Counted from the stretch's first letter, positions 23,044 through 32,388 are shown. The stretch: DNA of 64,000 nucleotides from Akkermansiaceae bacterium UBA2381 (GCA_002344215.1 DDSV01000009.1:72369-136368); one strand, 5' to 3'. The notes: generated from the sequence alone by a model not told the origin. Made by a program: numbers and translations.

Positions 23044-25602
23044 ATGAAACGCCTCCTCCTGTCCCTCCTCGCTCCGGTGTCTCTGCTCACCGCCCAGACG
23101 ACTCCTCCGCCGAAGGCGCCTGTCGTTCCGGACGAGATTCCGCCGAAGATTCAAACGCTGCAGCCCGGTGTCACCTTGACCCTGTTGGCGGAGCACCCCG
23201 ATCTGGTGACGCCGACGGGCATTGATGTCGATGAGGCGGGTAATATCTACCTCATCGCCTGCCACACCCATTTTCGTCCCGAGGGTTATGTCGGGCCGGA
23301 GCACGACGAGATCCTTGTCTTTGATAAGGCAGGAAAGAACCGGCGTGTTTTTTACAACAAGACGAGCGCGACGATGAAGCTCATCCTCGGCCCCGATGGC
23401 TGGGTCTATCTGGCCGAGCGTGGTCGCATCCTGCGGATCAAAGACAGTGACGGTGACGGGACCGCGGATCTGGAGGAAAACATCGCGACCCTCGACACCG
23501 TGGCTGATTACCCTCACAACGGACTCAGCGGGATGGCCTGGCATCCTGAAGGAGGACTGGTTTTTTCCCTCGGTGAAAATTTCGGAAAAGACTGGACTCT
23601 GACCGGCCGCGACGGAGCCACCGTCACCGGACGGGGTGAAGGCGGCGTCTTCCGCAGCAGTGTCGAGGGAAAGGAACTGCGCCGGATTGCCCGGGGTTTC
23701 TGGAATCCTTTTGGTCTGATGGTCCGCTCCGACGGGGAGATTTTTGCAGCCGAAAACGATCCGGGGAGTCGTCCTCCGTGTCGTTTGCTGAATGTCGTTG
23801 AGGGAGGTGACTACGGATTCCAGTGGGTTTACGGGAGTGCTCCGGTGCACCCGTTTGTTGCCTGGAACGGCGAACTGCGTGGCACCCTCGGGATGGTACA
23901 TCCGTCAGGGGAGGGGCCCTGTGAGATTGTGGAACTGGGTGGCGGTGTTGTCATTCCCTCGTGGAGCGATCATCGCATCGACTATTTTCCCCTGACCCGG
24001 GAGGGGGCGGGCTTCACTTCGGAGCGTATCAGTCTCGTCCAGGGCAGTGATTTTTTCCGTCCGACCGGAATGGCACGGGGGCCTGATGGTGCTTTCTACT
24101 TTGTCGACTGGGTCTTCAGTTCCTATCCTATCCATGGCCGGGGACGGCTTTGGAAACTTGAAATCGATACCAAGGCGGCGACCTGGGTGAAGTCGGAGCC
24201 GGATCCGATGAATGACGCCGCCCGTCACGCCAGGGTATTGCGAGGAGGAAAAACGACGGTGCCGGAGGCGGAACTTTTTGCGCTCGCCCGTTCCAAAGAT
24301 CCGTATCTCTCCGATGCCGCTCTCACCGCGCTCGCCCGTCAGAGTGGTGCCTGGACTCCGGAGACAGTGCGGGCCCTCCCGATCGAGAACCGGGTCTGGG
24401 CCCTCGTGGCGCTGCGTCGGGTTGACCTGAATGAGGAGAAATGGGTGCGGGCTCTTTTTAGTGATCCGGATCCCGAGATTCGCTTTGAGTGTCTGCGCTG
24501 GATCGCCGATGCCGTCCTGACAGGGTTCAGTGAGGAAGTGAAGGGGGTGCTCTCTGATGCCACCCTCGACTATCGCCTGTTCGAGGCCGCCCTCGCGACC
24601 TGGAACACCCTGCGCGGGGAACCCGGAGCCGGTGTGACCAATCCGGAGGTCCTCGTTGAACGCATCACCGATCCGGCAACTCCGCCGCGGTTGAAGGGAT
24701 ACGCCCTGCGTCTCGCTCCGGCGGTGCACGGGAAATTGACCCTCCCGCTTTTGAAGGAACTTCTTGCGGTGAATGATCCGGGCCTCTCTCTCGAGGTGGT
24801 GCGCACCCTCTCCGCCCAACTAAACGACGAGGCACGGGCCATTCTCGCGGAGGTCGCTGCGGACGATTCACGGGAAGCGGGTCTGCGGGCGGAGGCCATC
24901 TCCGGGCTGGCGACTTCCACTGTCGCCGATCATCGGGGGCTGCTGCTCTCGCTGGCCAAAAACGGGAAGGCGGCGATCCGGGAGGAAGCCTTGCGCGCCC
25001 TGCGGGTCAGTGCTCCGGACGAGTCCGCTCGCGAATCTCTTGGGGCGATTTCGGCGTCTTTTCCTGAATCCGCCTCTCTCGTTGACGCGATTCTGAACCC
25101 CGCCTCGATCAATGCCGGGCGACCCGGCTTCGAAGACACGGAGGCCTGGCTGAAACGCCTCGCCGGGGTGCCGGGAGAGCCGGATCTGGAAGCGGGACGC
25201 CGGGTCTTTTTCCACACCCGACTGGCCCTCTGTTCCTCCTGCCATCGTCATGACGGACGCGGAGTGGTTCTCGGGCCCGACTTGAGTCTTGTCGGGAATC
25301 AGGGAGACAGGGCCGCGCTCCTGCGGTCCATTCTCGAACCGCATCGGGAGGTCGCCCCGCAGTTTTACCCCAGTCAGGTAAAGCTGGCTGACGGCACGGA
25401 GTTTGTCGGCATCCTCCTGCGTTCCTCGAACACCGAGGTCTTCCGCGATCTCACCGGCAAGGAGCGTTCCTTTCCAAAATCGGACATTCTTGAGCGCACC
25501 GAAATGAGAACCTCACTGATGCCGCCGGGCCTCGTCTCGACCATGACCGACCGGGAGTTGCGTGACCTGCTTGCCTTTCTGGGCTCAACCAAAGGCTCCT
25601 GA
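23044..25602 (+). CDS. PVC-type propeller/HEAT/cytochrome c protein
   Basis: 852 residues with signal peptide (KRLLLSLLAPVSLLTAQ). The domain order is typical of the large PVC family of membrane-bound dehydrogenase-like proteins. A glucose-dehydrogenase-like propeller comes first (TPTGIDVDEAGNIY; KLILGPDGWVYLAERGRI; FWNPFGLMVRSDGEIFAAEND), then HEAT repeats (about 400-680), then a C-terminal cytochrome domain with one CxxCH haem site (CSSCH). After it come GPDLSLVG and ILEPHREVAPQF, the usual tail. It probably oxidises a sugar or alcohol in the periplasm and passes electrons to the haem; the substrate is unknown. Confidence 0.88.
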   Translation: MKRLLLSLLAPVSLLTAQTTPPPKAPVVPDEIPPKIQTLQPGVTLTLLAEHPDLVTPTGIDVDEAGNIYLIACHTHFRPEGYVGPEHDEILVFDKAGKNRRVFYNKTSATMKLILGPDGWVYLAERGRILRIKDSDGDGTADLEENIATLDTVADYPHNGLSGMAWHPEGGLVFSLGENFGKDWTLTGRDGATVTGRGEGGVFRSSVEGKELRRIARGFWNPFGLMVRSDGEIFAAENDPGSRPPCRLLNVVEGGDYGFQWVYGSAPVHPFVAWNGELRGTLGMVHPSGEGPCEIVELGGGVVIPSWSDHRIDYFPLTREGAGFTSERISLVQGSDFFRPTGMARGPDGAFYFVDWVFSSYPIHGRGRLWKLEIDTKAATWVKSEPDPMNDAARHARVLRGGKTTVPEAELFALARSKDPYLSDAALTALARQSGAWTPETVRALPIENRVWALVALRRVDLNEEKWVRALFSDPDPEIRFECLRWIADAVLTGFSEEVKGVLSDATLDYRLFEAALATWNTLRGEPGAGVTNPEVLVERITDPATPPRLKGYALRLAPAVHGKLTLPLLKELLAVNDPGLSLEVVRTLSAQLNDEARAILAEVAADDSREAGLRAEAISGLATSTVADHRGLLLSLAKNGKAAIREEALRALRVSAPDESARESLGAISASFPESASLVDAILNPASINAGRPGFEDTEAWLKRLAGVPGEPDLEAGRRVFFHTRLALCSSCHRHDGRGVVLGPDLSLVGNQGDRAALLRSILEPHREVAPQFYPSQVKLADGTEFVGILLRSSNTEVFRDLTGKERSFPKSDILERTEMRTSLMPPGLVSTMTDRELRDLLAFLGSTKGS

Positions 25603-25644
25603 TTGAGTCCGTTGCTATTCTTTGCTTTCGTCCGATTCTTCCGC

Positions 25645-26895
25645 ATGATCCAACGACTCCTCGTCCCCGCTATCCTCCTTTTCAGCACCCTCGCGAGTGC
25701 CTCCGAAAACTGGCCCGGCTGGCGGGGGCCGCGCGGGGATGGCACGGTGCAGGAGGCGCCGAATCTCCCGGTGAAATTTTCCGTCGCCGAAGATACCGTC
25801 TGGAAAACGGAGATTCCCGGAATCGGTCACGCCTCGCCGGTGATCTGGGGGGATAGAATTTTTCTCGTCACCGCCGATGCGACCACTCTTGCGCGCTCGC
25901 TGCTCTGTCTGGAGCGGACTTCGGGAAAAATCCTCTGGAGCCGCGTTGTCCTCGAAGCGCCCTTCGAGGAAATTCACCGGCTCAACAGTCATGCTTCGAG
26001 CACTCCGGTGACCGATGGTGAACGAATTTTTGTCAGCTTTCTGGATCAGTCGGAGATGTTTGTCGCCGCCTACGACTTTGCGGGAACCGAACTCTGGAGG
26101 ACCAAACCGGGGGGATTCTCGAGTAAACACGGTTATTGTTCCTGCCCCGTTCTCTGGAACGGGAAAGTCATCATCAACGGCGACCACGACGGCGACGCCT
26201 ACCTCGTCGCCCTCGATCAGAAAACGGGTTCTCAGGTCTGGAAGACGGATCGCCCTAACAAAACCCGAAGCTACTGCACCCCCATCATCCGCGAGATCGA
26301 CGGCCGGACCCAGATGATGCTTTCCGGAAGTCTTTCGGTCACGAGCTATGATCCGGACACCGGCAAACAGCTCTGGATCATTGATGGACCCACCGAGCAG
26401 TTTGTCGCCTCGCTCGTTTATCACGAAAAGCACAAACTTCTCTTTCTCACGTGCGGTTTCCCGCAAAAGCACATCCTCGCGATCCGTCCGGACGGAAGCG
26501 GCAATGTCACGAAGACTCACATCGCCTGGCGCGAGACGGTCGGAGCTGCCTATGTTCCGAGTCCCATCGTGATTGGAGACTACTTCATCGTAGTCGCGGA
26601 CAACGGGGTGGCGAGCTGCTTCATTGCCGCGACGGGTGAAAAGCTCTGGAGGGAGCGTCTCCCGGGAGGCCACAGCGCCTCCATCCTCACCGCGAACGGA
26701 CTGGCCTACTTCATTTCGGATGAGGGCATCGTCTCGGTTGTGAAGCCGGGACCGACCTTTGATGTCATCGCACAGACAGAGATGGGTGAAAAAGTTTCGG
26801 CCTCTCCGGCGGTCTATGATAATCAGCTTTTCATCCGGGGAGAAAAGCACCTATTCTGTCTGGCAAAAAGCCCGCAGGCGACCGCTGCCCGCTAA
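25645..26895 (+). CDS. PQQ-like beta-propeller (outer membrane protein assembly-like) protein
   Basis: About 416 residues from the ATG at 25645, followed at once by a signal peptide (IQRLLVPAILLFSTLASA); a frame opening at 25603 has no better start. NWPGWRGPRGDG after the signal is the classic beginning of PVC PQQ-repeat propellers. Repeating blades include TSGKILWSR, AGTELWRTKPGG, KTGSQVWKT, DTGKQLWII and ATGEKLWRE. Periplasmic. It could be an enzyme or a binding scaffold; the family does not tell which. Part of the plus-strand run, 12 bases before fucU. Confidence 0.85.
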   Translation: MIQRLLVPAILLFSTLASASENWPGWRGPRGDGTVQEAPNLPVKFSVAEDTVWKTEIPGIGHASPVIWGDRIFLVTADATTLARSLLCLERTSGKILWSRVVLEAPFEEIHRLNSHASSTPVTDGERIFVSFLDQSEMFVAAYDFAGTELWRTKPGGFSSKHGYCSCPVLWNGKVIINGDHDGDAYLVALDQKTGSQVWKTDRPNKTRSYCTPIIREIDGRTQMMLSGSLSVTSYDPDTGKQLWIIDGPTEQFVASLVYHEKHKLLFLTCGFPQKHILAIRPDGSGNVTKTHIAWRETVGAAYVPSPIVIGDYFIVVADNGVASCFIAATGEKLWRERLPGGHSASILTANGLAYFISDEGIVSVVKPGPTFDVIAQTEMGEKVSASPAVYDNQLFIRGEKHLFCLAKSPQATAAR

Positions 26896-26907
26896 CTTCC
26901 CAAGCTC

Positions 26908-27339
26908 ATGCTCAAAGGTATTTCCCCGCTCCTGTCTCCCGAACTGCTCGCCACCCTCGCCCGCATGGGGCATGGAGATGAGATTGTCCTCGCCGATGCT
27001 CATTTTCCCGGTGAATCGGTCAATCCTCTCTGTCTCCGCGCAGACGGACTCCGCATCGCCGATCTTCTCGGGGCGATTCTCCCGCTCTTTGAACTCGACG
27101 TCTACGTGCCGCATCCCGTCCAGATGATGGCTCCAATCGAGGGTGACACGCTTGATCCGGCGGTGGAAGCCGCCTACCTCGTTCCGATCCGGAAACACGC
27201 CCCTGACACAACTACCATTCACCGTCTCGAGCGCTTCGCTTTTTACGACCGGGCAACGTCCGCCTTCGCCGTGGTCATGACCGGTGAAACAGCGAAATAT
27301 GGAAACATCATTCTCACCAAGGGCGTGACGCCCTGCTGA
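26908..27339 (+). CDS. fucU: L-fucose mutarotase-like protein (FucU/RbsD family)
   Basis: 143 residues, normal family length. The family start is clear: MLKGISPLLSPELLATLARMGHGDEIVLADAHFP is seen as MLKGISPLLSPELL, ARMGHGDEI and LADAHFP, with the conserved His and Asp. YGNIILTKG at the C-terminus is also typical. The enzyme interconverts alpha and beta anomers of L-fucose (FucU) or ribose (RbsD); FucU is favoured by the motif and by the next gene. Three bases separate it from the aldo/keto reductase. Confidence 0.88.
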   Translation: MLKGISPLLSPELLATLARMGHGDEIVLADAHFPGESVNPLCLRADGLRIADLLGAILPLFELDVYVPHPVQMMAPIEGDTLDPAVEAAYLVPIRKHAPDTTTIHRLERFAFYDRATSAFAVVMTGETAKYGNIILTKGVTPC

Positions 27340-27342
27340 TTC

Positions 27343-28353
27343 ATGAGGGAAGGGGACACGTCCACGTCGCTTCTCTGGCCGCGCATTGTTTTCGGGACGA
27401 CACCGCTCGGTAACATCTATCAGGTGGTCGATGAGGCGGTGAAACACGAGATCGTGGCGAACTGGTTCCGCTATTCCGAAGCTCCGGTCTTTGTCGACTC
27501 GGCTGGAAAGTACGGAGCCGGACTCGCCCTCGAGAATCTCGGGAAAAATCTCACCGCGCTCGGCATTGCTCCCGGCGACGTGATCATCAGCAACAAGCTC
27601 GCCTGGAAACGTTCCCCGCTCCTCACTCCTGAACCGACCTTTGAACCGGGTGCCTGGTTCGGACTTGAGCACGATGCCGTGCAGCGCATCAGCTACGAGG
27701 GAATCCTCGAATGCCATGAGGAGGGAAACGCGCTTCTGTTTCCCTACGAAGCGCAGCTCCTCTCCGTGCACGATCCTGACGAATACCTCGCCGCCGCCGA
27801 ATCCGCGGCCGACGCGGAGAAACGCTATCGCGACATACTTGATGCCTATCGCGCGTTATTCGAACTGAAAGCGGCGGGAAAAGCCCGGGCCATTGGGGTG
27901 GGTTCGAAGCAATGGCCCGTCATCAAACGCCTTTTTGACGACGGCATCGCGCTCGACTGGGTCATGTTTGCGAACTCCTATACGGTGATGAGACATCCGG
28001 CGGAGTTGAGGCATTTCATGGACGAGTTGCATCGCGCCGGTGTGGCCATCATCAACTCGGCCGTCTTTCACGGCGGATTTCTTACGGGCGGGGAGTTTTT
28101 CGACTACCGCAAAGTGACCCGCGACTCCGATCCGGATCTCTACTCCTGGCGGGACCGCTTTCAATCGCTTTGTCGTCGTCACGGAGTTTCCCCGGCCTTT
28201 GCCGCCGCTCAATTCGGCCTCTCGCATCCGGGTGTGGTCGCTCTTGCTCTGAGCACGAGTCAGGCTGAGCGGGTGGAGTCTCTGATTGAACTGACGAAGG
28301 GATCGCTGACGGAGGAGTTTCAGGCCGATCTTCTTCGCGAGGGGCTGCTTTAG
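27343..28353 (+). CDS. Aldo/keto reductase, likely L-fucose (D-threo-aldose) 1-dehydrogenase
   Basis: 336 residues, TIM-barrel AKR. It shows IVFGTTPLGN near the start, VDSAGKYGAG with the catalytic Asp/Tyr pair, ISNKLAWKR with the Lys and LLSVHDPDEY with the His, completing the AKR tetrad. The C-terminal FGLSHPGVVALALSTSQAERV is the usual cofactor-binding end. The relatives I recognise are aldose 1-dehydrogenases that oxidise L-fucose to fuconolactone, which suits the neighbouring fucU; the substrate is inferred from context. Its stop overlaps that of the convergent pseudouridine synthase by four bases. Confidence 0.85.
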   Translation: MREGDTSTSLLWPRIVFGTTPLGNIYQVVDEAVKHEIVANWFRYSEAPVFVDSAGKYGAGLALENLGKNLTALGIAPGDVIISNKLAWKRSPLLTPEPTFEPGAWFGLEHDAVQRISYEGILECHEEGNALLFPYEAQLLSVHDPDEYLAAAESAADAEKRYRDILDAYRALFELKAAGKARAIGVGSKQWPVIKRLFDDGIALDWVMFANSYTVMRHPAELRHFMDELHRAGVAIINSAVFHGGFLTGGEFFDYRKVTRDSDPDLYSWRDRFQSLCRRHGVSPAFAAAQFGLSHPGVVALALSTSQAERVESLIELTKGSLTEEFQADLLREGLL

Positions 28354-29054
28354 GATTGAAAGATCGTCCCGATCTCCTCTTCGCTCATCGCCCGCCACTG
28401 CCCTTCCTCGAGGTCGTCGGGCAGTTGGAATCCACCGATGGAGAGACGTTTGAGAGCGAGGACATGATTCCCCGCCGCTGCGAACATCCGGCGGACCTGG
28501 TGGTATCGGCCTTCCTGAAGCGTGACGAGGGCTTCCTTTTCTCCGATTACTTCAAGAGAAGCGGAAAGCAATGGCTTGCTCTCGCCGTTCAGCATGAGAG
28601 TGCCGGAGGCGAAGAGCTCAGCCTCATGTCCCTCGATGGGCCGGTCCAGGATGGCATGATAACGTTTCCGGCAGTGGGACTTCGGATGGATGATGCGATG
28701 GAGTAACTTTCCATCATCCGTCATGAGCAATAGACCGGTCGTGTCCTTGTCGAGACGGCCTGCGGGATTCAAGGCCGGACTCCGTTCCGCGAAACGAGGC
28801 GGGAGGAGATCGTAGACGGTATTACCCGGATCGTCGAAACTACAGGTGTAGCCATCCGGCTTGTTCAGGGCGATGACGAGCGGTGGTGCCGGGTCGAGCG
28901 GCTCTCCGCGAAAACGAATCTGACCGTGAGGAGGCACTTCATTTTCCTTGAGGGCACGTCCGCCTTCATCGGTGACAACTCCCTGCCGGATGAAACGCTG
29001 CACCTCCTTGCGGGATCCGTATCCGAGATTGGCGAGAAGCTTGACGAGTTTCAT
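28350..29054 (-). CDS. RsuA/RluE-family rRNA pseudouridine synthase
   Basis: About 234 residues from the ATG at 29054, which begins the S4 RNA-binding domain (MKLVKLLANLGYGSRKEVQR); a longer frame from 29084 adds only ten residues. The catalytic segment is AGRLDKDTTGLLLMTDDG with the conserved Asp, and GRYHQVRRMFAAAGNHV is the RsuA-type C-terminal motif. The protein isomerises a uridine of rRNA; which site cannot be told from sequence alone. It lies 13 bases after the RsmC-like gene, so the two rRNA-modification genes form an operon. Confidence 0.9.
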   Translation of the reverse strand: MKLVKLLANLGYGSRKEVQRFIRQGVVTDEGGRALKENEVPPHGQIRFRGEPLDPAPPLVIALNKPDGYTCSFDDPGNTVYDLLPPRFAERSPALNPAGRLDKDTTGLLLMTDDGKLLHRIIHPKSHCRKRYHAILDRPIEGHEAELFASGTLMLNGESKPLLSASLEVIGEKEALVTLQEGRYHQVRRMFAAAGNHVLALKRLSIGGFQLPDDLEEGQWRAMSEEEIGTIFQS

Positions 29055-29067
29055 ACGAGGGGGCGAC

Positions 29068-30075
29068 TCAGCGTTTCTGCGCAAAGATGAGTTTGTAAGT
29101 CTTGTCCTCCGTGATTCGATTCCACGTTAGCCGGGTCGAGTCGAGCACGGCCTCGTAGGGAAGCTGACGGTTGGCAACGAGGAACAATCGACCGCCCTTT
29201 CTGAGAGAGTCGGCGGCAGAAGTCAGGAATGCTTTCCCGAGATCCACATCGGTGGTCCGTCCGTCATGAAAAGGGGGATTCATGAGGATGGCGTCATAGG
29301 TTCCGGGAAGGCCGGTCGTGACATCGTGCCAGTGAAAGCCGGTGCGGGTGTCCTCTCCGGCGAGATTGAGACGGGCACAGTCGAGGGCGCGGGCATCACT
29401 GTCGAAGAGGTCGATTCGTTTGATTTTGGGAAATCGTTTTAGTGCTTCGGACGAAAGGAAACCCCATCCTGATCCCGGATCGGCGAGATTTCCTGAGAGA
29501 TCGCCGGGGAGATGCTCGATGAGAAGTTGTGAGCCCGGATCAATCCGTTCACTGCTGAAGATCCCGGCCTGCGTGGTGTAATCCGTGCCGGGAATTTTCT
29601 TGAGCTCTCCGAGGGCGCTCCATTCCGCGAACAAAGTCTCGTTCCATGATCCGTCATCGACCGCAAAAAATACCCGGCATTTGTTTTTCTGGATGGAAGT
29701 GATCCCGCCGGTCGCCTTCGACAGTTCTTTTTCAAAACGTCCCGCGCCGGTGGTGTTGGGCATCGCGGCGACAAGGGTGCCTCCGGGAGCGAGATGATGA
29801 CGGGCCATGGCAAACTCCGACAGAATCGCATCGCGTGATTTTCCCGGTAGCACCATGACCACCGGCCATTTCTCAGCCGGAACGACGTGCTCACGGCGAA
29901 GGCCTGCCTTGTCCCAGGCGACGGCGAGGGGTTTGAGAGCCTGCCATCCCGTGAGGTCCGGCCAGAGACGGAGTTCCGGATGCGCTTCAGCACCAAGGAA
30001 CAAGGCCCGTTCGGGGGCGGCGACACGGCCCTCTCCCGAAAAAGCCAGCATCAGGGTTTCCAGGGCGGGATTCAT
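29068..30075 (-). CDS. RsmC/RlmG-like rRNA guanine-N2 methyltransferase
   Basis: About 335 residues from the ATG at 30075. The frame opens earlier, but MNPALETLML is the natural start. Two Rossmann-like halves, as in RsmC/RlmG. The C-terminal half holds the SAM-binding loop (NLADPGSGWGFLSSEAL, a variant of the usual GxGxG), an acidic residue in IDLFDSDARAL and the catalytic NPPFH motif (ILMNPPFHDGR). KGGRLFLVANRQLPYEAVL is the family's conserved end. It methylates the N2 of a guanine in rRNA; whether 16S G1207 or 23S is not decided. Downstream partner is a pseudouridine synthase. Confidence 0.85.
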   Translation of the reverse strand: MNPALETLMLAFSGEGRVAAPERALFLGAEAHPELRLWPDLTGWQALKPLAVAWDKAGLRREHVVPAEKWPVVMVLPGKSRDAILSEFAMARHHLAPGGTLVAAMPNTTGAGRFEKELSKATGGITSIQKNKCRVFFAVDDGSWNETLFAEWSALGELKKIPGTDYTTQAGIFSSERIDPGSQLLIEHLPGDLSGNLADPGSGWGFLSSEALKRFPKIKRIDLFDSDARALDCARLNLAGEDTRTGFHWHDVTTGLPGTYDAILMNPPFHDGRTTDVDLGKAFLTSAADSLRKGGRLFLVANRQLPYEAVLDSTRLTWNRITEDKTYKLIFAQKR

Positions 30076-30158
30076 GAAGGCGGTCTTAGCCTGCGGGTCA
30101 TGCCGTGTCAATCAATGAAGCGGCCAAAAGAGGACTCACCGCCCGTAGGGATCCGGGC

Positions 30159-30350
30159 ATGAACGGAGCCGTTTTTCTCCGCCGATTACTCGAAGGGTTC
30201 CAAGCCGGCCGCATCAGCCGACTCAATATGACCGATTGGGGTCCACCCGACTATCTCCGTGAGGAATTACTATGGCCGAATGGCAGCCGCCGTTTTAAGG
30301 GAGGATCGAAACCGCTTTCGGACCGTGAGGGGGAGGGAAAGACCGAGTGA
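30159..30350 (+). CDS. Possible small protein
   Basis: 63 residues (MNGAVFLRRLLEGFQAGRIS, then RLNMTDWGPPDYLREELLWP). The composition looks protein-like and no other gene occupies 30112-30394, but no family is recognised and the ribosome binding site is poor. Listed only because the gap would otherwise be empty. Confidence 0.25.
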   Translation: MNGAVFLRRLLEGFQAGRISRLNMTDWGPPDYLREELLWPNGSRRFKGGSKPLSDREGEGKTE

Positions 30351-30394
30351 TTGTATGGGAGGGGACGGTTATCCTTCAGCGAACTTAATCCGGT

Positions 30395-30604
30395 TCATGG
30401 GCGACCAATCGAGGACTTCACTTTGTCCCAGTCGAAAAGCCTGGACTCTCCTGATTCGACCCGGCGACGGCGAGATTCGAGGAGCGTCTTATGCTCTTCC
30501 GAAATTTCCGCCTGCTCGAAATGCTCTCGAAGGTCGTCCCAAATCATCTCCATGATCAGAAATTTTTCCTCGGTGGGGAGGCGTTTGATTTCTTCAGTGG
30601 TCAT
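30395..30604 (-). CDS. Addiction-module antitoxin-like small protein (TIGR02574 type), orphan
   Basis: 69 residues from the ATG at 30604; a longer frame opens at 30682 but has no family match before MTTEEIKRLPTEEKFLIMEM. The pattern of IKRLPTEEKF, MIWDDL, SEEHKTLLESR and W-D-KVKSSI is typical of the putative addiction-module component family, usually paired with a RelE/ParE toxin just downstream. No toxin frame is found on the minus strand below 30395, so this is an orphan or a remnant of a pair. Confidence 0.7.
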   Translation of the reverse strand: MTTEEIKRLPTEEKFLIMEMIWDDLREHFEQAEISEEHKTLLESRRRRVESGESRLFDWDKVKSSIGRP

Positions 30605-30833
30605 GACAAGAGGATACGCTGGGACATGACACGGAGCTAGTTTCTTTTTGAGGTGAAAGTTGGGGAAATGAGGATCTGGCACCGTAGATTAGATGTGCAC
30701 CCATAGAGGCGAGAAGTAAGGACAGGTAGAGGTGGGGGGTTATGATTGCAGGCGCCATCCCGGCATGACGATCTTTCCCATCACTCAATGGAGGGTTGTA
30801 TCCGGTAGCCTCGACAGGTTACTATCCTGACCC

Positions 30834-31652
30834 ATGCCCCTCCGTATTCTCACCTTCCTCATTGTTCTTTTCTGGATGGGCACGGTTGGCTGGCTGTGTG
30901 CGGTGGTGTGGGCTCCGCCGGAGTCGCGGATGTCGCAGATTGACCCGCTCGAGGTCTATCGGGTTTTCTTTAACTGGAACGATTCGGCGAACATGACGCT
31001 GCTCGAGCACGGAATACGGCGTGGACAGATCACGGTGGCGGGCGGTTCGGGGGAGGATGCGGAAACGGGAACAATCCTGCGGGTGCTTTCAGTCTCGGGA
31101 TCAATCGAGAAGTATGACGAACTCACGTCCTCCTCGCTCGTTGATCTGTTCTGGAAAGGAACGGTGGAGTTCAGTGAGGCCATGGCGATGGAGGAGGGGG
31201 AATTTTCTGTTCGCATTCCCAGGCAGGAATTGACCGCCCAGCTCTCGGTCACGGGGGCGGCGGCGGGATACAAAGCGAAGGTCCTTATGGCCGGACGCGA
31301 GATTTTGAATTTCGACAGTGCCGCGAGCGGGCAATCAAATAACGCCCTCGCGTCGCAATTGCTCGCTACGGGTGGAATGGGGGCCATCCCGGGACTCGGG
31401 GATTTCAATCCGGCGGCGATCAAGTTCGAGACGGAGGCCCGGATGGGAAACTTCAATTTTGCCGGACGTGATATGCGGGCCTTCCTCCTGAGGTTGCGTC
31501 ATCCGGAGCAGGACCAGGAAATCCGGGTCTATCTTAGCGAAGTGGGGGAGCCGCTGAAAATCGAAACAGACCTTGGCTTTGAAGCAATTTCGGAGATCCT
31601 TGTCCCGCTCGATGCCTACCGGCGCGAGACACCACCACGACTGAATGATTGA
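30834..31652 (+). CDS. Membrane-anchored hypothetical protein linked to ABC ATPase
   Basis: 272 residues. An N-terminal hydrophobic helix (LTFLIVLFWMGTVGWLCAVVW) is probably an uncleaved anchor. The remainder is beta-rich and soluble (MSQIDPLEVYRVFFNWND; GTILRVLSVSGSIEKYD; AMAMEEGEFSVRIPRQELT; YKAKVLMAGREILNFDS). No family recognised. The stop overlaps the start of the ABC ATPase gene by eight bases, so the two are translated together and may work together at the membrane. Confidence 0.7.
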   Translation: MPLRILTFLIVLFWMGTVGWLCAVVWAPPESRMSQIDPLEVYRVFFNWNDSANMTLLEHGIRRGQITVAGGSGEDAETGTILRVLSVSGSIEKYDELTSSSLVDLFWKGTVEFSEAMAMEEGEFSVRIPRQELTAQLSVTGAAAGYKAKVLMAGREILNFDSAASGQSNNALASQLLATGGMGAIPGLGDFNPAAIKFETEARMGNFNFAGRDMRAFLLRLRHPEQDQEIRVYLSEVGEPLKIETDLGFEAISEILVPLDAYRRETPPRLND

Positions 31653-32388
31653 AATTTCGAATCTCTCGATGCGCTACGGCGATCTTCTCGCGCTCGACCA
31701 TCTCGATCTCACGATTGAGCGGGGAGAGTTCTTCGCCTTTCTCGGCCCCAACGCGGCGGGGAAAACGACGACGATCAAGCTGCTCACCGGACTGCTCGCC
31801 CCGACCGGGGGAACCGCGAAGATCTGCGGGTTTGATATTCAGAAGGATCCGCTCGAGGCAAAACGCCGCATCGGCTACATCCCTGATGTCGCCGAGTTCT
31901 ACGACAAACTCACCCCGATCGAATTCATGGCCTTCATCGCCGAGCTCTTTCAGGTCGACTACGCGGCCGCGAAAAAGCGGACCCCGGAACTGATGGAGCA
32001 GTTCTCCCTGATTCCCTATGGCAAACAGCGGATTGAGAATCTCAGCCACGGTACCCGGCAGCGGCTTGCCTTTGCCTCGGCTCTCCTCCACGAACCCGAG
32101 GTCATCATCGTCGACGAACCCATGGTCGGTCTCGATCCCAAAAATGCCCGGGTCGTGAAAGAAGAGCTGAAAGCCCGCAGCCGCGCGGGAGTCACGGTTT
32201 TTCTTTCGACTCATCTCCTCAATGTTGCCCACGAACTGGCCGACCGCGTCGGGATCATCAACAACGGGAAGCTGTGCGCCCTCGGAACGGTCGAGGAGAT
32301 CCGCAGCGGGGTGGTCGGCGGGGGAGGGCAGTCGCTCGAAGAGTTGTTCCTGGAGATCACGGATGATGCAGGGGAAACGGAGGGGTGA
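31645..32388 (+). CDS. ABC transporter ATP-binding protein
   Basis: 247 residues, a single nucleotide-binding domain. Walker A is GPNAAGKTTT near residue 35. The Q-loop region lies in RRIGYIPDVAEFYDKL, the signature is LSHGTRQRLAFASAL, Walker B is VIIVDEP with the following GLDPKNARVV, and the H-loop is STHLL. It belongs to the multidrug/lipid/CcmA-like exporter branch. The membrane-spanning partner is not adjacent; the next gene is a peptidase-like protein. Overlaps the preceding anchored protein gene. Confidence 0.9.
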   Translation: MIEISNLSMRYGDLLALDHLDLTIERGEFFAFLGPNAAGKTTTIKLLTGLLAPTGGTAKICGFDIQKDPLEAKRRIGYIPDVAEFYDKLTPIEFMAFIAELFQVDYAAAKKRTPELMEQFSLIPYGKQRIENLSHGTRQRLAFASALLHEPEVIIVDEPMVGLDPKNARVVKEELKARSRAGVTVFLSTHLLNVAHELADRVGIINNGKLCALGTVEEIRSGVVGGGGQSLEELFLEITDDAGETEG

